This document shows, in pieces, positions 1-8,906 of a DNA stretch of 64,000 nt (its first letter is position 1; each line of letters begins with the position of its first letter). The position numbers were made by a program, and so were the translations under genes. Source of the stretch: Paractinoplanes ovalisporus (GTDB lineage: Bacteria > Actinomycetota > Actinomycetes > Mycobacteriales > Micromonosporaceae); NCBI RefSeq assembly GCF_016834655.1, contig NZ_JAENHP010000026.1:1-64000 (forward strand). Direction: 5' to 3'. The notes under the pieces were generated by a model. That model worked only from the letters and a program-made list of their open reading frames with translations, did no database searches and was not told the origin of the DNA.

Positions 1-79
1 GCTCACCATCGACCCCCGACGCGACTACCAGCCCACCGGACGCCCACCCGGACCCACACCCACCAAACAAAAAGCCTGA
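1..79 (+). CDS. C-terminal fragment of an unidentified protein
   Basis: An open frame enters from the left edge and stops with TGA at 77-79, encoding the last 25 residues of a protein (tail rich in Pro, Thr and Lys). It is too short for family assignment. Codons such as CCA, ACA, GGA and CAA resemble the monooxygenase at 488 more than the core genes further right, so both may belong to the same acquired segment. The stop lies inside a hairpin that reads as a terminator on the opposite strand. Confidence 0.5.
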   Translation, partial: LTIDPRRDYQPTGRPPGPTPTKQKA

Positions 80-103
80 ACCTGCGAAACGCAGGTTCAG
101 GCT
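71..103 (-). terminator. Intrinsic terminator of the left initiator tRNA gene
   Basis: Perfect 13-bp inverted repeat (73-85 and 91-103, 5-nt loop). Read on the minus strand it is followed by TTTTTGTTT, the classic rho-independent layout, about 28 bp downstream of the tRNA 3' end. It overlaps the stop codon of the convergent plus-strand fragment, so it may end both transcripts. Confidence 0.85.
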
Positions 104-130
104 ATTCCGATGTCCTGAGACATCACATCG

Positions 131-204
131 TAGCGGGGACAGGATTTGAACCTGCGACCTCTGGGTTATGAGCCCAGCGAGCTACCGAGCTGCTCCACCC
201 CGCG
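131..204 (-). tRNA. Initiator tRNA-fMet(CAT), copy 1
   Basis: A 74-nt minus-strand cloverleaf. The acceptor stem is GCGGGG/CCCCGC with an unpaired first base C1, the hallmark of initiator tRNA. The anticodon loop reads CTCATAA, with GGG/CCC pairs below it as in initiators, and the T-arm is GGTTCAAATCC. The 3' CCA is not encoded. An identical copy lies at 2130-2203; identity extends a few bases beyond both ends (TCG on the 3' side, TCGGC reading outward on the 5' side in plus coordinates). Confidence 0.95.
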
Positions 205-487
205 TCGGCTTCATAAGCCTATCGCACGGCGCCCGGCGCTGTCAGACCGCCCCCGAGACCAGCCTCCACCCCTGGCTTGATCCGCGGCCTCCTCCCCGCG
301 ATCGGGCTGGACGGCCCAGGGGCCGAGCTTGTAGTTTCTCCGCTGACCGCGACCTGCATCCGGGAGGTGAGACCCATGTTCGTCATCGAGTACGGGGCTC
401 CCCCCATGCCGTCGCGGGCCGGCGACCACAGCAGGTGACCGCCCGGGGAGCGCCTCGTCGCACAGGCATCCCCGAAAGGCATCACCC

Positions 488-1903
488 ATGGACTACGACT
501 ACGACGTCATCATCGCCGGCTGCGGCCCCGTAGGCGCCCTACTCGCCTCCGAGCTACGCCTGCACAACATCCGCGTCCTGATCGCCGAGAGAGACACCAC
601 CCCCACCTCAGCCGCCCGCATAGTTGGCCTGCACGCCCGCACTTTGGAAATCCTGGCCATGCGCAACCTGCTGGAGCGGATCGTCGAGCACGGCCGCCGC
701 CGCCCCGGAGGCGCCTATTTCGCCGCCATCCCGAGCCCCGCCCCCGCGACGGACTCCCCCTACGACTTCTTGCTGGGCATCAAACAGCCAGACCTGGTCC
801 AGATCCTGGAGACCCACGCCACCACCCAGGACGCCCACATCCGCCGCGGTTCCGCAGTAACCGCCATCGAGCAGCACGACTCCCACGTAACCGCCCAGCT
901 GAACGCCAAAGAACACGTCACCGCGCGCTATTTCGTGGGCTGCGACGGCGCCCACAGCACCACAAGAAAACTGCTGCAGATCGATTTCCCCGGCGACCCG
1001 TCAACCGCCGACACCCTGATGGGCGAGGTACAGGTCACCCTGTCACCGGACGAGATCAGATCCCACATCGCCCGCCTGAGCACTCTGGACAGACGCTTCA
1101 GCCTCCGCCCGACAGGCGACGCCTACCAACTGATCATCCCCACCGACACCACCACCGCCGACCGCAAAGCCCCACCCACTTTGCAGGACTTCCAACACCA
1201 CCTGCGCGCCCTGGCAGGAACCGATTTCGGCATCCATTCACCACGCTGGCTGTCCCGCTTCGGCAACGCCACCCGCCAGGCAGCCACTTACCGAACACAC
1301 AGATCGTTCTTGGCCGGCGACGCCGCCCACATCCATCCCCCCATAGGCGGCCAGGGCCTGAACCTAGGCTTGCAGGACGCGTTCAACCTCGGCTGGAAAC
1401 TAGCCGCATCCATAGCCGGTTGGGCGCCGGAGGACTTGCTGGACACCTACCACTCGGAGCGCCACCCGGTAGCCGCAGCAGTCCTGGACATCACCCGGGC
1501 CCAAGCAGCCCTGATGGCCGACACCCCCAGCGCACAAACGCTCCGACGGCTGTTCACCGACTTGATGGCCTTGGACGACGTAAACCGCGTCATGACCGCC
1601 CGAACAACCGCAACCGACATCCGCTACAACTTCGGCCCCACCCCAGACCCCGTAGGCCGCAGAATCCCCGACCAACCTCTGCAGTCAGGCCACCTCTACG
1701 ACCACTTCCATAGTGGCCGCCCCCTGCTGCTGGATCCCACAGGCGCACTGACCCTCACCGGTTGGACAGACCGCGTCACCTACTTGGCAGACCCCACAGC
1801 ACAGGCAACCCCATGCTTGATCCGCCCAGACGGCCACATAGCTTGGCAGGGCACCTCACAGCTGCAGTTGAACGCCACCTTGTCCCGCTGGTTCACCAGC
1901 TAG
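488..1903 (+). CDS. FAD-dependent aromatic monooxygenase (PheA/TfdB/RdmE-type hydroxylase)
   Basis: A 471-aa flavoprotein. The N-terminal GCGPVG dinucleotide-binding motif (about residues 11-16), a central GCDGAHS motif (about 154) and a GDAAHIHPPIGGQGLN motif (about 278) are the three FAD/NAD(P)H signatures of class A hydroxylases. The C-terminal 100 residues match the thioredoxin-like tail of the PheA/TfdB group. Such enzymes hydroxylate phenols or polyketide intermediates; the substrate cannot be read here. A GAAAGG Shine-Dalgarno precedes the ATG. The gene stands alone between duplicated tRNA-fMet genes, uses A- and T-ending codons (CTA, GTA, ATA, ACA, CCA) far more than the rest of the window, and ends in a strong hairpin, all consistent with horizontal acquisition. 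Confidence 0.9.
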   Translation: MDYDYDVIIAGCGPVGALLASELRLHNIRVLIAERDTTPTSAARIVGLHARTLEILAMRNLLERIVEHGRRRPGGAYFAAIPSPAPATDSPYDFLLGIKQPDLVQILETHATTQDAHIRRGSAVTAIEQHDSHVTAQLNAKEHVTARYFVGCDGAHSTTRKLLQIDFPGDPSTADTLMGEVQVTLSPDEIRSHIARLSTLDRRFSLRPTGDAYQLIIPTDTTTADRKAPPTLQDFQHHLRALAGTDFGIHSPRWLSRFGNATRQAATYRTHRSFLAGDAAHIHPPIGGQGLNLGLQDAFNLGWKLAASIAGWAPEDLLDTYHSERHPVAAAVLDITRAQAALMADTPSAQTLRRLFTDLMALDDVNRVMTARTTATDIRYNFGPTPDPVGRRIPDQPLQSGHLYDHFHSGRPLLLDPTGALTLTGWTDRVTYLADPTAQATPCLIRPDGHIAWQGTSQLQLNATLSRWFTS

Positions 1904-1910
1904 CCCAGAT

Positions 1911-1938
1911 TCTGTCCCGCCCTCGGGGGCGGGACAGA
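1911..1938 (+). terminator. Hairpin terminator of the monooxygenase gene
   Basis: Perfect 12-bp stem (1911-1922 and 1927-1938) with a TCGG loop, 7 bp after the stop codon. No U-tract follows, as is common for terminators in GC-rich actinomycetes. Confidence 0.75.
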
Positions 1939-2072
1939 CTGAAGGCCCGTCACGCCTCTGGTTCTTGTCGCGACGAAGTCGCCACCCCCGACCGCGACGA
2001 AGTCGCAGGACCCACCGCAACCGTTACGCCCGAGCGGGCACCGGAACGTGGGGTCTGGGGGCTCGGCCCCCA

Positions 2073-2123
2073 GGAAAAAGCGAAGAGGCCCCGGTCCGCG
2101 CTTTCCGCGGACAAGGGCCCCTC
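2073..2123 (-). terminator. Intrinsic terminator of the right initiator tRNA gene
   Basis: Arms at 2085-2100 and 2107-2123 form a GC-rich imperfect stem. On the minus strand it is followed a few bases later by CTTTTTCC, just beyond the 3' end of tRNA copy 2. A second short inverted repeat (CTGGGGG/CCCCCAG, about 2055-2073) sits next to it. The terminator differs from that of tRNA copy 1, so the duplication did not include it. Confidence 0.75.
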
Positions 2124-2129
2124 GACTCG

Positions 2130-2203
2130 TAGCGGGGACAGGATTTGAACCTGCGACCTCTGGGTTATGAGCCCAGCGAGCTACCGAGCTGCTCCACCCC
2201 GCG
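2130..2203 (-). tRNA. Initiator tRNA-fMet(CAT), copy 2
   Basis: Identical over all 74 nt to the copy at 131-204, with the same C1 mismatch, CAT anticodon and absence of encoded CCA. The two copies are in direct orientation 1,999 bp apart with a single atypical gene between them. Confidence 0.95.
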
Positions 2204-2292
2204 TCGGCCTGTTAACACTAGCGCAACCCGGACGTCGGCTGCAAAACGGGTCCCGGTGACCCACAACACGGTGGGTCACCGGGGTTCCGATG

Positions 2293-5286
2293 TCAGCCTC
2301 CGGGTGTCGCCGACGGCGCCGCCGACCCCGAGGGTGTGGCCGACGGCGCGGCGGACGGTGTTCCTCCGCCGGACGCGTTGCGGGCGTTTTCGAAGTTGGT
2401 CATCGCCGTGTCGAGGGCCTTGAGCGCCTCGCCGTAGCGGGCGAAGTCGCCGGACTGCTGGGCCGTGCGGACGTCGGTGATGGCCTTGTCGAGGGCGGCC
2501 GCGGCGGTGGCCAGTTCACCGGTCAACGTCTCGGGCGGCGGGTTGGTGCCAGTGTTGCCGCCGCCGTTGTTGTTGTTGCCGGTGTTGCCACTGTTGTTGT
2601 TGCCGCTGCCGGCCTGTTTACCCTGCTGGACGAGCTGGTCGAGGCCCTGTTTGAGGTTGTCGGCCAGCACGACGTACGTGCCGCCGTCGCCGTAGGACAT
2701 CAGGACCTTCTGCAGCAGCGGGGCCGCGTTCTCCTGGTTGCCGGTCTTCACATAGACGGGTTCGACGTAGAGCACGCCGCCCTCGACCGGCAGGGTGATC
2801 AGGTTGCCGTAGAGCACCTGGGACTGCGCGTTGTTCGACAGCAGGTTGATCTGTTGCCGTACGGACGCGTTGTTGGTCATCTTCTGGTGGACCTGGATCG
2901 GGCCCGGGATGACCGTCTGATCCGGTAGTTCCAGGACCTCGAGCACCGGTTTGTTGTCGACGTAGGAGCCGGAGATCAGCGCGGCCAGGTTCTCGCGGTT
3001 GGCCGGTGTGACGCCGGCGGTCAGCTGGAACCTGGTCTGCTCCTGTTCGGGCAGCTGCACGTTGAGATAGAACGGCGGCTGCTTCTGGTTGCTCGACGGC
3101 GAGTCGGGCGCGTTGGGCACCTGCCAGAAGTCCTGGCCCGAGAAGAACGCCTGCGGGTCGGTCACGTGGAACCGGGTGAGCAGGTTGCGCTGCACCTTGA
3201 AGAGGTCCTGCGGGTAACGGAAGTGCTCTTCGAGCGCGGGCGGGGTGTCTTCCTTGGGGATGATCAGGTCGCCGCCGAAGGCCTTGTTCCAGGCCTTGAG
3301 GACCGGGTCCTGGTCGTCGAACTCGTAGAGCCGGACGGTGCCGTCGTACGCGTCGACGGTCGCCTTGACCGAGTTGCGCATGTAGTTGACGTCGTCGCGG
3401 GCCAGCGCGAACTGCCCCTGGCCGGTGAGCTCGTCCTGCGTCTCGGTGGCCAGGTTGATCTTCTGCGCGTACGGGTAGGACGCCGACGTCGTGTAGCCGT
3501 CGAGGATCCAGGTGACGCGGCCGTTGACGACGGCCGGGTAGGGGTCGCCGTCGATCGTCAGGAACGGCGCGACCTTCTCGACCCGGGCCCGCGGCTCACG
3601 GATGTACATGAGCTTGGAGTCGGCGTTGACCGCGTCGGAGAGCAGGAAGTTGCTCTCGGTGTTCTTGATCGCGAAGACGAGCCGGCGGAAGAAGGAACCG
3701 ATCTCGACGCCACCCTCACCGGTGTAGGTGTAGAGCTCCTCGGCGTTGTTGTTCTCCTCCTGCGGGCGGTCGAACTCGACCCGGCGGTTCTCGTCCTCCT
3801 GGCCGACGATCGCGTATTCCGTGGACTGCTCGCCGTAGTAGATGCGCGGCTGCTCGACCTTGATCTCTTCGGTCGCGGCGGAACAGCCCGGCGGGCGGTC
3901 GTCGCCGAGGAAGCCGGAGACGAAGTACGGCAGACCACCACAGACCACCTGGTTGGCCGGGGCCGCCACCAGGCCGTAGCCGTGGGTGTAGACGGTGTGC
4001 CGGTTGAGCCAGTTGCGCTGCTGCGGGGTCAGCTTGTCGTCGTTGATCTCACGGACGCCGACCACGTAGTCGGAGGTCTTGTTGTCGATCGCGTAGCGGT
4101 CGACGTCGAGCTTGGCCCCGAAGTCGTAGAAGCCGCGGGACTGCTGCGACTGGGTGAACGCCTGCGAGACCAGTTGCGGGTCGATCAGGCGGGCGTTCTG
4201 GGCGCTGGTGTCGGCGGCCAGGGTGCTGGGCGGCACGACGTTGGTCGCCCGGTAGGGCTCGACCTGGGTGTCGTTGATCCCGAAGGCCGCCCGGGTGGCG
4301 TCGATCGAGCGCTGGATGTAGGGGGCTTCCTTCTCGCTCAGGCTGGGCTTGACCGAGAAGTTCTGCACGGCCAGCGGGTAGATGCCGCCGATGGCCACCG
4401 CCGAGATCGCCAGCAGGGCCAGCGAGACGCCGGGCCAGACCAGGTTCCGCATGCCCGCGTTGGAGAACACGATGATCGCGATCGCCACGACGATCGAGAT
4501 GTAGGCGAGTATCTCCTTGGCCGGCATCAACGCGTTGACGTCGGTGTAGCCCGCGCCGTAGAGGCCCGGTGACACGTGCTGCTCGAGCAGCAGGGCGCGG
4601 CGGTCGAGAACGTAGGCCACGGCCTTGAACAGCACGAAGAGGGCGACCAGGGAGGTCAGGTGGGCCCGCGCGCCGGTGGTCATGCGGTCGCCGACGCCCT
4701 GCAGGCGTACGCCGCCGAAGATGTAGTGCATGGCGAGCGAGCCGAGCACCGAGAGCACCACGGCGGTGAAGGCGACGCCGAGCACGTAGCGCAGCATCGG
4801 GTAGTCAAAGACGTACCACCCGACGTCTACTTTGTGTTCCGGGTCCTGGATGCCGAAGCTCCCGCCGTTGCGGAACAGCATCCAGTCCTTCCACCGGCCC
4901 TGCGCGGAGAGACCGGCGAAGAAGCCGATGATCACCGTGAGGACGGTGATCCAGGTGCCCAGGCGCGGCGCGATGATCATGCGGTAGCGCTCGAGGGTCG
5001 CCTGTTCGGCCGAGTGCGGCCGCAGCAGCGGGCGCAGCCGGTAGGCCAGATAGAGGTTGGCAGCGATGATCAGCGCGACCGCGAGGCCGATGACCAGGAA
5101 GAGGAGAAGGCGGGTGAGCAGGACACCGGAGAAGACGTTGACGAAGTCGACTTCGTTGAACCAGAGGTAATCGGTGTACGCGTCGATGCCCCACCCGAGC
5201 AGAGTGAAAAGAAGGAAGACCCCGACCAGGACGCCGACGGTGACGCGACCGCGTCGGCTCATCCTCGGTAGAGGGCTGTTACGCAT
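2293..5286 (-). CDS. UPF0182 family large membrane protein
   Basis: About 997 aa, the normal size for UPF0182 (Mycobacterium Rv3193c type). The N-terminal third has about seven hydrophobic segments (for example around residues 14-38, 56-80, 105-125 and 160-185). A long extracytoplasmic domain follows, then a low-complexity tail with an Asn/Gly-rich stretch, a short helical segment and a final Pro/Ser/Ala-rich end. The function of the family is unknown. A GTG at 5304 would add six residues; I prefer the ATG at 5286, which has a GGAG upstream although at a long spacing. It lies next to the PDZ/Lon-like protease gene on the same strand, a pairing conserved in actinobacteria. Confidence 0.9.
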   Translation of the reverse strand: MRNSPLPRMSRRGRVTVGVLVGVFLLFTLLGWGIDAYTDYLWFNEVDFVNVFSGVLLTRLLLFLVIGLAVALIIAANLYLAYRLRPLLRPHSAEQATLERYRMIIAPRLGTWITVLTVIIGFFAGLSAQGRWKDWMLFRNGGSFGIQDPEHKVDVGWYVFDYPMLRYVLGVAFTAVVLSVLGSLAMHYIFGGVRLQGVGDRMTTGARAHLTSLVALFVLFKAVAYVLDRRALLLEQHVSPGLYGAGYTDVNALMPAKEILAYISIVVAIAIIVFSNAGMRNLVWPGVSLALLAISAVAIGGIYPLAVQNFSVKPSLSEKEAPYIQRSIDATRAAFGINDTQVEPYRATNVVPPSTLAADTSAQNARLIDPQLVSQAFTQSQQSRGFYDFGAKLDVDRYAIDNKTSDYVVGVREINDDKLTPQQRNWLNRHTVYTHGYGLVAAPANQVVCGGLPYFVSGFLGDDRPPGCSAATEEIKVEQPRIYYGEQSTEYAIVGQEDENRRVEFDRPQEENNNAEELYTYTGEGGVEIGSFFRRLVFAIKNTESNFLLSDAVNADSKLMYIREPRARVEKVAPFLTIDGDPYPAVVNGRVTWILDGYTTSASYPYAQKINLATETQDELTGQGQFALARDDVNYMRNSVKATVDAYDGTVRLYEFDDQDPVLKAWNKAFGGDLIIPKEDTPPALEEHFRYPQDLFKVQRNLLTRFHVTDPQAFFSGQDFWQVPNAPDSPSSNQKQPPFYLNVQLPEQEQTRFQLTAGVTPANRENLAALISGSYVDNKPVLEVLELPDQTVIPGPIQVHQKMTNNASVRQQINLLSNNAQSQVLYGNLITLPVEGGVLYVEPVYVKTGNQENAAPLLQKVLMSYGDGGTYVVLADNLKQGLDQLVQQGKQAGSGNNNSGNTGNNNNGGGNTGTNPPPETLTGELATAAAALDKAITDVRTAQQSGDFARYGEALKALDTAMTNFENARNASGGGTPSAAPSATPSGSAAPSATPGG

Positions 5287-5341
5287 AACCAACGGAGGCT
5301 CCACATTTCAGTCGGGCCGGTGTCTCACCGTACGTCATCTG

Positions 5342-6370
5342 TCACGCGGCCGAGCACGCCTTGGGGGTGCCGCCACCCGTGTAGGTCTTCAGCGCGGTGA
5401 GCGCGTCGTCCACGGTGGCCACCTCGGCCATCGGAAGCCCGTCCACAGCGTTGCGCAGTGCTTCGGCGCAGTTTCCCTTGGGCACGAGGAACAGTTGGGC
5501 GCCGGCTTTCTTGGCGCCGACCAGCTTCTGCGGGATCCCGCCGATCGGGCCCACGTTGCCGTCGTTGTCGATCGTTCCCGTACCCGCAATGATCTTGCCG
5601 CCGGTCAGGTCCGCCGGCTCCAGCTTGTCCATGATCCCGAGGGTGAACATCAGACCGGCGCTCGGGCCGCCGATCTTGTCGAGGTCGATCGACACCTTGA
5701 ACGGAGCGTCCTGCTTCGTCTTGATCTCGATGCCCAGCCGCGGCGTGTTGTCGTCGGCCGACGCCTTGGTGGTGACCTTGGCGGTCGCCGCCTTGCCGGC
5801 CCGCGTGTAGGAGATCGTCAGCGCCGTGCCGGCCGGCTTGGCCCGCACCAGTTCGGTCAGTTTCGACGGGCTGTCGACCTTCGTGCCGTCGACCGCGGTG
5901 ATCACGTCGTTCTCCTGCAGCAGACCGACCGCCGCGCCACCCGCGGTGACCTTGTTGACCACCGTCTGGACGGGGTAGCCGAGCTTGGTCATGGCGACCG
6001 TGACCGCGCTGTTCTGCGACTCGGTCCACTCCTCGGCGTTCTGCTGCTCGACCTGCTTCTCGGTGCGGTCGGGCGGGTAGATCAGCTCACGCGGGACGAC
6101 CGCGTCGGACGAGCTGAACCAGCTGCTGATCGCCCAGACCAGCTCCACCTGCGACTGCACGTTCACCGTGGTCAGCCGCAGCTGACCGGCCGACGTCGTG
6201 GTCTTCTCGCCCGTCACCTGGATCACCTCGGCGCCGTTGTCCGACCCGAGCGTGTTCACCGTCGGGCCGGGCTTGAGCACGACATAGGGCAGGGGTGCGG
6301 CCATCACACCGACTGCCAGCAGGGCGGTGATCAGGGCGCCGAGGATTACGGTGACACCACGACGTCTCAT
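5342..6370 (-). CDS. YlbL-type PDZ and Lon-like serine protease, membrane anchored
   Basis: 342 aa. One N-terminal transmembrane segment (about residues 5-25) is followed by an extracytoplasmic region, a PDZ domain (about 135-200) and a C-terminal Lon-like (S16) domain. The catalytic Ser is in GGPSAGL and the general-base Lys is in the KLVGAKKAGA stretch, giving the Ser-Lys dyad of YlbL/Lon proteases. The start is taken at the ATG giving MRRRGV; upstream in-frame codons would add basic residues that do not fit. A GGGAGG lies about 18 nt upstream, so initiation may be leaderless. It is divergent from the zincin-like gene at 6461 with 90 bp between. Confidence 0.9.
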   Translation of the reverse strand: MRRRGVTVILGALITALLAVGVMAAPLPYVVLKPGPTVNTLGSDNGAEVIQVTGEKTTTSAGQLRLTTVNVQSQVELVWAISSWFSSSDAVVPRELIYPPDRTEKQVEQQNAEEWTESQNSAVTVAMTKLGYPVQTVVNKVTAGGAAVGLLQENDVITAVDGTKVDSPSKLTELVRAKPAGTALTISYTRAGKAATAKVTTKASADDNTPRLGIEIKTKQDAPFKVSIDLDKIGGPSAGLMFTLGIMDKLEPADLTGGKIIAGTGTIDNDGNVGPIGGIPQKLVGAKKAGAQLFLVPKGNCAEALRNAVDGLPMAEVATVDDALTALKTYTGGGTPKACSAA

Positions 6371-6460
6371 GCGCGTGAGACTATCGCCCCTCCCTGAGTT
6401 CTCTCTGAGCTGACACCGCCATCGGTCCGGAGCGGCCATTTCGCGCGTACGGTTGGACAC

Positions 6461-7720
6461 GTGCCTGATATCCCGTTCGGCTTCTCACTGCCGGGCGCCC
6501 AGCCGCCCGACCCCTCCGACCCGCAGCAGATGCAGCAGTTCATGGCGCAGCTGCAGCAGATGTTCGCCGGCCCCGGCAGCGGCCCCGTGAACTGGGACCT
6601 CGCCCGCCAGGTCGCGCAGAGTCAGCTCTCCGCCGCCGGTGACCCCGCCGTGAACATGTTCGAGCGCCATCAGGTCGAGGAGTCGCTGCGGCTCGCCGAC
6701 CTGTGGCTCGACCCGGCCTCGGCGCTGCCCAGCGGCATCCGGGTGGCCGCCGCCTGGAACCGCAACGAGTGGATCTACAACACGCTCGAGGTGTGGAAGA
6801 AGCTGTGCGACCCGATCGCGGGCCGCATGGTGGGCGCCATGGGCGACCTCGTGCCCGACGAGGCGAAGGCCCAGCTCGGCCCGATGCAGTCGATGGTGGC
6901 GACCCTGGGCGGGGCGCTGTTCGGCGGGCAGCTCGGCCAGGCCCTAGGCCAGCTCGCGGCCGAGGTGCTCTCGGCCGGTGACATCGGCCTGCCGCTCGGT
7001 CCCACGGGCACCGCCGCGCTCGTCCCGGCCAACATCAAGGCCTATGGCGACGGCCTGGAGATCCCGGAAGACCAGGTCCGGCTCTACGTCGCTCTGCGTG
7101 AGGCGGCTCACCAGCGGCTCTTCGGTCACGTCCCGTGGCTGCGCGCCCACGTGCTCAACGCCGTGGAGACCTACGCCAACGGCATCACCGTGAACCGTGA
7201 GGCCATCGAAGAGGCGATGAGCCGCGTCGACCCCAGCGACCCGGAGTCGATGCAGGCCATGGCGCTCGAGGGCATCTTCACGCCGGAAGACACCCCGCAG
7301 CAGAAGGCCAGCCTGGCCCGCCTCGAGACGGCGCTTGCGCTGATCGAGGGCTGGGTCGGTCACGTGGTCGACAGCGCGGCCGGCGACCGCCTGCCGTCGG
7401 TGGTGCAGCTGGGCGAGGCGTTCCGGCGCCGGCGCGCGGCGGGCGGCCCGGCCGAGCAGACGTTCGCCGCCCTGGTCGGCCTCGAGCTGCGGCCCCGGCG
7501 CCTGCGTGAGGCGGGCGCGCTGTGGACGGCGGTCACCGAGCAGCGGGGCATCCAGGGCCGTGACGCGCTGTGGGGCCACCCCGACCTGCTCCCGACCGAC
7601 GAAGACTTCGCCCACCCCGAGGTCTTCGCGCAGGGCAGCGCCGACTGGGACATCAGCGAGCTGGAGAAGCTCGAGCAGAACGACAAGAACGAGAACGAAG
7701 GCGACGACAAGAAAGAGTGA
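6461..7720 (+). CDS. Zincin-like protein of the TIGR03624/DUF2342 family
   Basis: 419 aa with a Pro/Gln/Met-rich N-terminus and an alpha-helical core. The segment LREAAHQRLFGHVPWL (about residues 210-225) is at the place where zincins carry HExxH, but the first His is Arg (REAAH). As I recall this is typical of this actinobacterial family, so proteolytic activity should not be assumed. The C-terminus is acidic and Lys/Glu-rich. The GTG start has no Shine-Dalgarno and is probably leaderless. The stop overlaps the GTG of the next gene (GTGA), indicating translational coupling. Confidence 0.85.
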   Translation: MPDIPFGFSLPGAQPPDPSDPQQMQQFMAQLQQMFAGPGSGPVNWDLARQVAQSQLSAAGDPAVNMFERHQVEESLRLADLWLDPASALPSGIRVAAAWNRNEWIYNTLEVWKKLCDPIAGRMVGAMGDLVPDEAKAQLGPMQSMVATLGGALFGGQLGQALGQLAAEVLSAGDIGLPLGPTGTAALVPANIKAYGDGLEIPEDQVRLYVALREAAHQRLFGHVPWLRAHVLNAVETYANGITVNREAIEEAMSRVDPSDPESMQAMALEGIFTPEDTPQQKASLARLETALALIEGWVGHVVDSAAGDRLPSVVQLGEAFRRRRAAGGPAEQTFAALVGLELRPRRLREAGALWTAVTEQRGIQGRDALWGHPDLLPTDEDFAHPEVFAQGSADWDISELEKLEQNDKNENEGDDKKE

Positions 7721-8313
7721 CCCGTCGACTGGTAGCGGCACTGCTGGTGCCGGTCATGTGGAGCCCGCCGGGGGTCGATCTGGACGCCTGGCGGGCCGCG
7801 CTGGCCGAAGACGTCGTCGACCTGCTGGCCCGGCTCGCGCAGGCCGAGGCCGCCATCGCAGCGACCGCCGACGACCGGAAACTGGCCGAAGAGATCGCCT
7901 GGCCGGGCATGCGGATCTACGAGGTGCCGACCGCGACCTACGGTCCGGTGCTGGCGGCGGCCACGGCCGACGGGTTCGACCAGGCCGCGGTGATCGCGGC
8001 CGACGCTCCGGACCTGCCGGGGATGATCCTGGGAAAGCTGCTGCGACCGCTCGAGAGCAAGGCGGTGGCGGTGGCCGCCGGTGGTCCCGGGAACGGGCTG
8101 CTGGGCCTGGCCACGAGCCTGCCCGCGCCGGCGTGGCTGGCCGACCACGATCTCGACAGCGCGACCGCTCAGGTGGTGCGCAGAAATGCGCCGAATCCCG
8201 GGGACGTGTCGTCGACTCCCGAGTGGCGACGGCTGCGCGGGGCGGCCGAGCTGGCCAGTCTTGATCCCGCGCTGGAGGGCTGGGAGAACACGCGCGCGTT
8301 GCTCGGCGGCTGA
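7717..8313 (+). CDS. Probable GT-A-fold protein related to DUF2064 glycosyltransferases
   Basis: 198 aa, translated from a GTG that overlaps the stop of the zincin-like gene. The central segment AADAPDLPGMILGKLL followed by AAGGPGNGLLGL resembles the D.PDLP...GGY.LLGL pattern of DUF2064/CofC-like nucleotide-sugar or nucleotidyl transferases, although the N-terminal nucleotide-binding loop is not clear. Substrate unknown. It forms a two-gene operon with the upstream gene and ends before a convergent hairpin shared with the metallopeptidase gene. Confidence 0.65.
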   Translation: MTRRLVAALLVPVMWSPPGVDLDAWRAALAEDVVDLLARLAQAEAAIAATADDRKLAEEIAWPGMRIYEVPTATYGPVLAAATADGFDQAAVIAADAPDLPGMILGKLLRPLESKAVAVAAGGPGNGLLGLATSLPAPAWLADHDLDSATAQVVRRNAPNPGDVSSTPEWRRLRGAAELASLDPALEGWENTRALLGG

Positions 8314-8342
8314 GACCCGTTTCTCCGTACGAGGGTCAAGTT

Positions 8343-8365
8343 CCTTCCCTCCGTACGGGGGAAGG
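8343..8365. terminator. Bidirectional hairpin between convergent genes
   Basis: Near-perfect palindrome CCTTCCC-CCG/CGG-GGGAAGG with one bulged T, centred on CCGTACGG, in the 59-bp gap between the stops of the genes at 8313 and 8373. Confidence 0.6.
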
Positions 8366-8372
8366 CTCGTGA

Positions 8373-8906
8373 TCAGTCGTCGGCCAGAACCAGCCCGGTG
8401 GCCGCCGAGATGCCCTCGAGATAGCCCCGCGCCCGCTCGGCCTTTCCGAAGCGGTTGACGAGCTCCCAGAACTGGGCGTTGTGGCTCGGCACGACCAGGT
8501 GGGACAGCTCGTGCAGCAGCACGTAGTCGATCACCCAGTCGGGCATCTCCTGGATGCGGTGCGAGATGCGGATCGTGCCGTCGTCGGGGGTGCAGGAGCC
8601 CCAGCGGCCGTTCTGGTTGGTCACCCAGCGCACGCTGGCCGGCTGCACCCGGCTCGCGTGATCGGCCAGGTAGCGGCTCGTGAGGCGGCGGGCGCGGATC
8701 AGCAGCTCGTCGTCGGTGCGCTGGATGCGTTCCTCGCGCGCGGCCAGACGCGCCAGCATCCGCTCGACCCACTCGGTCTCCTCAGCACGGGAGAACCGGT
8801 CGGGAATGAGAACGACGACGCGCTCACCATCGCGGTAGGCGGACACTGTGCGACGCCGGCGCTGGCTGCGCCGTACTTCCACGACAGGCTTGCGCGTCCG
8901 GGCCAT
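8373..8906 (-). CDS. YgjP-like (DUF45) metal-dependent peptidase
   Basis: 177 aa. HELSHLVVPSHNAQFWELV (about residues 130-148) contains the HExxH zinc motif plus the downstream His in the H-N-x-x-F-W context typical of YgjP/WLM metallopeptidases. An upstream RWGSC-type motif (NGRWGSCTPDDG, about 95-106) is also diagnostic of DUF45. The N-terminus is strongly basic. Probably cytoplasmic; the substrate is unknown, and YgjP has been linked to nucleoside phosphatase or repair functions in other bacteria. Confidence 0.88.
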   Translation of the reverse strand: MARTRKPVVEVRRSQRRRRTVSAYRDGERVVVLIPDRFSRAEETEWVERMLARLAAREERIQRTDDELLIRARRLTSRYLADHASRVQPASVRWVTNQNGRWGSCTPDDGTIRISHRIQEMPDWVIDYVLLHELSHLVVPSHNAQFWELVNRFGKAERARGYLEGISAATGLVLADD

